Positions 60,162-64,000 of a DNA stretch of 64,000 nucleotides are shown here, piece after piece. Both the position numbers and the translations under genes were made by a program. Every line of letters begins with the position of its first letter. The first letter of the stretch is position 1. The notes beneath the pieces were generated by a model. It did no database searches and was not told the origin of the DNA. It saw only the letters and a program-made list of their open reading frames with translations. The stretch comes from an uncultured Crocinitomix sp. Its GTDB lineage: Bacteria; Bacteroidota; Bacteroidia; Flavobacteriales_D; Crocinitomicaceae. The stretch spans positions 1 through 64,000 of the forward strand of contig CAKZON010000019.1 of assembly GCA_937136425.1 (NCBI GenBank). Reading direction: 5' to 3'.

Positions 60162-61025
60162 CTATTTAAAACCTCTTTTTTCTTTTATTGTTTCGTAGGC
60201 GTTTGCAATTTTTTGAAACTTAGCTTTGGCATTTTTTTGAAATTGTGGTCCTAAATGCGCAACACGATCAGGATGATGAATTTTGGCAAGTTTTCGGTAG
60301 GCTTTTTTTATTTCGTCATTCGTAGCAGATTCATCCAACTCTAAAACGATAAATGCCAGTGCTATTTTTGATGAAGACGTTCTAGGTTTAGAATAAGACT
60401 TCTTTTTAGATTTTGATTTCGCCTTTTCATAACTAGCAACGCGTTTATATTTAAATAAAGCTAAAACGGATCTAAAACTACGGTCAGGAATGTTGATTAG
60501 ACGAGCAATTTTGGCGAGTAATTGATACTCGGCGTCAATCATTATTCCATTAGAAACGGCAATGCCTGTTAAAAAATTTAAGAGTTGCAATTTTGTAGCG
60601 ATATCCAATTTATACTTAATGTTGTTACAAATTGGGGTAACTAAAATGCGCTTGTCTAAACATACCTCCAAATCCTTCATGTACTTTTCAACTTCTCGTT
60701 GGCTAAAGTCATATTCTAAGCGGCGTTTAACCAATTCACGTTCCTTTTTATAAATTCTTTTGTCAGCTTTTATAACTGCGGCAGAGAGTAGCAAAATAAT
60801 ATTAACGAAGTCTTCCTTATTGTTCAGATTTTTCTTTTTAAACAGGCTGTTAGGGCTTGCTTTAAAGAGTGCTAAATAACGAACCCACATAAATCCAAGT
60901 GCTAATACAATAGCAACTGTGAAACTGCCAGAAATTAATAGGATAAATAGAAAAATTCCACCAGGCAAAATAATTTTTAAGTATTTTTCGTCTATACCCA
61001 AGTTTATGTCAAGATCATCTAACAT
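60162..61025 (-). CDS. TerB-DnaJ membrane co-chaperone, paralogue 2
   Basis: 287 aa with the same layout as its neighbours: membrane segments (residues about 18-50), TerB-like domain (ILLLSAAVIKADKRIYKKERELVKRRL) and a C-terminal J domain with HPD (YRKLAKIHHPDRVAHLG). Linker lysine-rich (KSKSKKKSYSKPRTSSSK). It starts at 61025, overlapping the stop of paralogue 1 by one base (TAATG). Confidence 0.85.
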   Translation of the reverse strand: MLDDLDINLGIDEKYLKIILPGGIFLFILLISGSFTVAIVLALGFMWVRYLALFKASPNSLFKKKNLNNKEDFVNIILLLSAAVIKADKRIYKKERELVKRRLEYDFSQREVEKYMKDLEVCLDKRILVTPICNNIKYKLDIATKLQLLNFLTGIAVSNGIMIDAEYQLLAKIARLINIPDRSFRSVLALFKYKRVASYEKAKSKSKKKSYSKPRTSSSKIALAFIVLELDESATNDEIKKAYRKLAKIHHPDRVAHLGPQFQKNAKAKFQKIANAYETIKEKRGFK

Positions 61026-61867
61026 TAGATTAAATTTCGGCTTTTTTTAATGAGTTCGTAGGCATCTACAATTTTTTGGAATTTTGCGGTGGCCTTTTCT
61101 TGATGGATTTTACCCAAGTGTGCTACTTTGTCTGGGTGATGTAGTTTGGCTAATTTACGATAAGCCTTTTTTAATTTTTGAATGCTGGAAGAAGCTGGAA
61201 TGTCCAAAATTGCGTATGCATTAGCAAGTGCTGATGCAGATTTTGCCTTGGACTTGTATCCTTGGTTTGATTGCTGTTTATGTTGATTTGCTTCACGTTG
61301 CAAATTAAATAAGGCAATGATAGACCTTAGACTTGAGTATGGTATACGCAAGTTTCGGGCAATTGCAAATAGCTTATGTTCTTCGTCATGAGAGAGTAAT
61401 CCGTCGGCTGCAACAATACCAGTTAAAAAATGTAATAAATGGATTTTTGAGGTAAGATCATAACGCGATCGGAGAGCCATACAAACCTTTTTTAAACTAA
61501 TGTCTAGTTCGAGGTACTTATTAAATAAAGCAATATAACGGTCTCCGTATTTTTCTTTAAAATCATGGCGAATTGAATCTTCAATATACTTCCGCTCAAT
61601 AGGGCGCATTTTATTGTCAGATTTGGCAATATAAGCTGTTAATGCTAATATATATTTGATAGAATCTTCTTCATTTCCAAGAAAACCAAAATCTCTATTG
61701 GTTGATCTTAGTATTGACATGCGAGAAATTCCATAAATAAGCAGGAAAATGATAACACCTATAAGCATCCAGGGTATAACAATAGAAAAAATAGCACCTA
61801 AAACTACCATGGGTATCCAATCAGGAGGAGTCTTTACTGGTTTCTTAAATTTTAGGTTACTTGCCAT
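61025..61867 (-). CDS. TerB-DnaJ membrane co-chaperone, paralogue 1
   Basis: 280 aa, first in the transcript. Membrane segments near residues 17-45, TerB-like domain (ILALTAYIAKSDNKMRPIERKYIEDSI, GIVAADGLLSHDEEHKL) and C-terminal J domain with HPD (YRKLAKLHHPDKVAHLG). The three paralogues keep the J domain closely and differ most in membrane and linker parts, consistent with duplicated co-chaperones of different substrate range. Confidence 0.85.
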   Translation of the reverse strand: MASNLKFKKPVKTPPDWIPMVVLGAIFSIVIPWMLIGVIIFLLIYGISRMSILRSTNRDFGFLGNEEDSIKYILALTAYIAKSDNKMRPIERKYIEDSIRHDFKEKYGDRYIALFNKYLELDISLKKVCMALRSRYDLTSKIHLLHFLTGIVAADGLLSHDEEHKLFAIARNLRIPYSSLRSIIALFNLQREANQHKQQSNQGYKSKAKSASALANAYAILDIPASSSIQKLKKAYRKLAKLHHPDKVAHLGKIHQEKATAKFQKIVDAYELIKKSRNLI

Positions 61868-61945
61868 TTCGTCAAAAATAATGGAAAGAATGAAAACACC
61901 AAGAGACGAAAAACTTCATTATCTTGTAATCATTAAAGCGCAAAT

Positions 61946-62692
61946 ATGTTAAATAGTATAGATCCAAGAGGAGGGAAAGACCTAGATAAAAAAGCAATTA
62001 AAGAAGAAAATGAGCAATTGATTGAAGAAATTGCAGCCTTGCAAAAAATCTTATTTGCAGAAGAAAAACATAGTATTCTTATCATTTTACAAGGAGTAGA
62101 TGCTGCGGGGAAGGATGGTACAGTGCGTAATATATTCAGTGGAATTAATCCTTTAGGTTGTCAGGTTCATTCATTTAAAAAACCAACTGAAGAGGAATTT
62201 GCGCATGATTTTTTATGGCGTGTACATAAAATTGTTCCTAAAAACGGAATGATTCATATTTTTAACCGCTCGCATTATGAAGACATTTTAGTGCCAACAG
62301 TTGAGGGGTACTATACGCCGGAACGAATTGAAAGACGCTACGATCATATTAATAATTTTGAACGTTTATTAACCGACGGCGGAACTAAGATTTTGAAGTT
62401 TTACTTACATATCTCAAAAGAAGAGCAGTTGGAACGCCTTACGGAGCGAATAGAGAATCCTGTGAAACACTGGAAACATAATGATGGAGATTGGGAGTCA
62501 AGAAAAAAATGGGATAACTACATGCGTGTTTATGAAAATATTTTCGCGAAATGTAATGAGGTGCCTTGGCACATTGTTCCTGCAGATAGAAACTGGCTTA
62601 AAGTAAACCATGTTGCAAAAGTATTACTTAAAACCTTGCAGGATTTAAACTTAGAATGGCCAGAATTAGAAACAGATAAATTTAAAAAATAG
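61946..62692 (+). CDS. ppk2: Polyphosphate kinase 2 family protein
   Basis: A 248-aa PPK2 enzyme: Walker A GVDAAGKDGTVRN, lid and catalytic elements FKKPTEEEFAHDFLWRVHK, IFNRSHYEDILVPTVEGYY and KFYLHISKEEQLERL, and PADRNWLKVNHVAKVLLKTL. PPK2 uses polyphosphate to phosphorylate nucleoside mono- or diphosphates. The class (I, II or III) cannot be settled by eye. It is divergent from the DnaJ cluster and four bases before a repeat protein gene. Confidence 0.93.
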   Translation: MLNSIDPRGGKDLDKKAIKEENEQLIEEIAALQKILFAEEKHSILIILQGVDAAGKDGTVRNIFSGINPLGCQVHSFKKPTEEEFAHDFLWRVHKIVPKNGMIHIFNRSHYEDILVPTVEGYYTPERIERRYDHINNFERLLTDGGTKILKFYLHISKEEQLERLTERIENPVKHWKHNDGDWESRKKWDNYMRVYENIFAKCNEVPWHIVPADRNWLKVNHVAKVLLKTLQDLNLEWPELETDKFKK

Positions 62693-62696
62693 AATT

Positions 62697-63035
62697 ATGA
62701 AAAGATTTTTAGCCGTTACATTCATTACACTTTATGTTGCTGCAACTGCGCATGCACAAATTATTTATTCGTCAGACGATAAGTACAATGTTGACTTCAA
62801 AGTTTATGTGACAGATGACAAGTATAATTGCGATTTAATCGTTTATAAAAGTGACGATAAATACAACTTAGGGAGTAATAAGGGACACTGGTTTTTTACA
62901 GATGATAAGTACAATTGTGATAAGAAAATTTATTTCACGGACGATAAATACAATTGTGATTTAATAATCTACTTTACAGACGATAAATATAATACAGGTT
63001 GGAAACAAGCAGCAAAAAAGCACTTGCTATACTAA
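62697..63035 (+). CDS. Exported DDKYN-repeat protein (DUF6150-like)
   Basis: 112 aa: signal peptide ending AHAQ, then six DDKYN repeats at near-regular spacing (SSDDKYNVDFKVY, VTDDKYNCDLIVY, KSDDKYNLG, FTDDKYNCDKKIY, FTDDKYNCDLIIY, FTDDKYNTGWK). It fits the DUF6150 type of repeat, where short beta hairpins alternate; the repeated Asp pairs could bind metal. Function unknown. It follows ppk2 by four bases. Confidence 0.8.
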   Translation: MKRFLAVTFITLYVAATAHAQIIYSSDDKYNVDFKVYVTDDKYNCDLIVYKSDDKYNLGSNKGHWFFTDDKYNCDKKIYFTDDKYNCDLIIYFTDDKYNTGWKQAAKKHLLY

Positions 63036-63039
63036 GCAT

Positions 63040-63585
63040 TTAGTTCAAAATATGAACCTGTGTTTGAAATAAGAAAAAAGAGGTGTTATTATCAATTCTT
63101 TTAAATTGATACTTTAGTTTTTGGCTTGATTTACGTGCAATATCAATTAGGCCTAGGCTTGCCTCTCCATTTTTTGTTAAAACATTATTAGAAATTCCTT
63201 TTTTGTACATTTCTTGTAACTCAGCCTGGTTTTTATTGTTGACATTGTTAATGAGCGCTTGAATAGTTTCTTGCGTTTCATTTTTAACAACATTACCTGT
63301 AGATATTTTTAGGGTACTATTTTCTTTTTCAACTAATACTAAAAAATGAGCATCAGTTAATTCACTAACATTACCGTGTTTTGATAAGTTCTGAATGCAT
63401 TCCACAACAATTGAAAAGAAACGTTTCTTCTCTTTTTTTGGAACGGTTGTTTTTTCAATATCTGTTTTTAGTCGAGTTAAAAAAGCAGATACAATGTCTT
63501 TGGACAATACACCATCATAAGCAAGAATAATCTTAGCCTTATTCAGGTGATCATGAAACTCTGCTACGTAGTTTAATTCTTCCAT
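63040..63585 (-). CDS. SiaB-like serine kinase / DUF6272 protein
   Basis: About 181 aa from ATG 63585, the usual size of the family; a longer ORF reaches 63672. It has a GHKL-like ATP site (FFSIVVECIQNLSKHG as N-box, GEASLGLIDIARKS as G-box). SiaB in the SiaABCD system phosphorylates an anti-sigma-antagonist-type partner. No SiaC-like (DUF1987) gene is in the window, but the neighbours continue past the right edge. The OmpA gene starts upstream on the same strand. Confidence 0.75.
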   Translation of the reverse strand: MEELNYVAEFHDHLNKAKIILAYDGVLSKDIVSAFLTRLKTDIEKTTVPKKEKKRFFSIVVECIQNLSKHGNVSELTDAHFLVLVEKENSTLKISTGNVVKNETQETIQALINNVNNKNQAELQEMYKKGISNNVLTKNGEASLGLIDIARKSSQKLKYQFKRIDNNTSFFLFQTQVHILN

Positions 63586-63616
63586 AATTAAATATCTTTT
63601 TCTAAACGTAAGTTCA

Positions 63617-64000
63617 CTATTGGTAAATGCGTAATTCAGCTCGTCTATTGACCGCATCATTTTCTGGATCAATTAGCTTTGTTTCACCATATGCATTCAC
63701 TGTGAACCTGTTTTTTTCAATTCCTTTTCCTATTAAATGTGTCGCAATCCAATCTCCTCTTTTTTGAGATAGCAAAAAGTTATATTCGTCAGATGCTGTT
63801 GCGTCAGCATAAGCGCTTATTGATAACTTTAATTGCGGATAACGTTTCATTAATTTATAAAGTGTGTTTAACTTTTCAATGTCGTTACCCATTACCCTAT
63901 GCTCGTCCGTGTTAAAGTAGACAGTTACGGCATCATAATGGTCGCTTAAATTCAAATCAAACTTAATTTTATCATCCATTAAGGATAAATCATAAACTGT
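63617..64000 (-). CDS. OmpA-family protein, 5' end outside the window
   Basis: The frame is open to the window's end, so only the C-terminal 127 residues are seen. They make a clear OmpA peptidoglycan-binding domain: VYFNTDEHRV, LKLSISAYADATASDEYNF, LSQKRGDWIATHLIGKGI, NRFTVNAYGETK, and VNRRAELRIYQ. An ATG at 63979 is probably internal. The SiaB-like gene starts 31 bases downstream. Confidence 0.85.
   Translation of the reverse strand, partial: TVYDLSLMDDKIKFDLNLSDHYDAVTVYFNTDEHRVMGNDIEKLNTLYKLMKRYPQLKLSISAYADATASDEYNFLLSQKRGDWIATHLIGKGIEKNRFTVNAYGETKLIDPENDAVNRRAELRIYQ

Noticed and set aside
63586..63672. Longer start of the SiaB-like gene
   Set aside because: It would overlap the OmpA gene by 56 bases, and family length fits ATG 63585.
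1..64000. CRISPR array, prophage or integrative element
   Set aside because: No regularly spaced direct repeats, integrase, phage structural genes or conjugation genes were seen. The only mobile-type gene is the RAYT, which is usually not self-mobile.

Overview
The window is AT-rich bacterial DNA from a member of the Bacteroidota, most likely order Flavobacteriales. The evidence is type IX secretion (T9SS) hallmarks (PorZ next to RecO, C-terminal sorting domains, choice-of-anchor B and M43 cytophagalysin-type secreted proteins), SprB/PKD repeats, TonB receptors with carboxypeptidase-regulatory N-termini, a CCDC81-type HU/SPOR protein, and Bacteroidota promoters (TTG, 18-20 nt, TAnnTTTG). It is mostly ordinary chromosome, with one accessory island at the left. 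No rRNA, CRISPR array, prophage or plasmid functions were seen.

Layout. 1-14100: a giant YD-repeat/Rhs surface locus of three overlapping genes, followed by a repeat-rich tail. The tail holds a decayed Rhs fragment, two terminator hairpins and three REP-like palindromes. A REP-associated tyrosine transposase (RAYT) follows, with a fourth, inverted palindrome starting right at its stop codon. 14270-18430: an orphan LuxR-type regulator, an OmpA-like lipoprotein, a choice-of-anchor B secreted protein and a dolichol-phosphate-mannose-synthase-like glycosyltransferase. 18435-18923: a non-coding region with two 97% identical 136-bp units in tandem. Each carries a near-consensus sigma-54 (-24/-12) promoter followed about 70 nt later by a strong terminator, suggesting a duplicated sigma-54-dependent small RNA. 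18924-25830: gatC, plsC, trpS, a 33-aa membrane peptide gene, a DNA-repair run (xseA, xseB, AlkD-like, radical SAM/SPL-like), a Rof-like protein and tRNA-Phe. 25835-30181: coaX, outer-membrane protein, TPR protein, lptC and a small membrane protein, as a probable operon. 30348-36756: rlmN and a downstream exported protein; a DUF2459 protein; two tandem secreted plug-only TonB-like paralogues; an HU/SPOR protein.

37363-49000: C1B peptidase, M43 metalloprotease with T9SS signal, TonB receptor, recO, porZ and radA. 49094-57450: exonuclease III, LysE exporter, MORN-repeat protein, bestrophin, YihY/BrkB protein, YceI lipoprotein, galE, outer-membrane barrel, and a second tiny membrane peptide (36 aa). 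57705-64000: sugar transferase plus an archaeal-type GAPDH homologue, three tandem TerB-DnaJ membrane co-chaperone paralogues, PPK2, a DDKYN-repeat protein, and a SiaB-like kinase next to an OmpA protein cut by the window edge.

Functionally the window combines envelope biogenesis (LptC, PlsC, TonB/OM proteins, T9SS), DNA repair (XseAB, AlkD-like, RecO, RadA, Xth) and translation housekeeping (TrpS, GatC, tRNA-Phe, RlmN). The strongest candidate for something undescribed is the twin sigma-54/terminator unit at 18581-18910. Next come the Rhs/RAYT/REP island, the plug-only TonB-like pair, the triple DnaJ cluster, the archaeal-type GAPDH homologue and the two tiny membrane-peptide genes.
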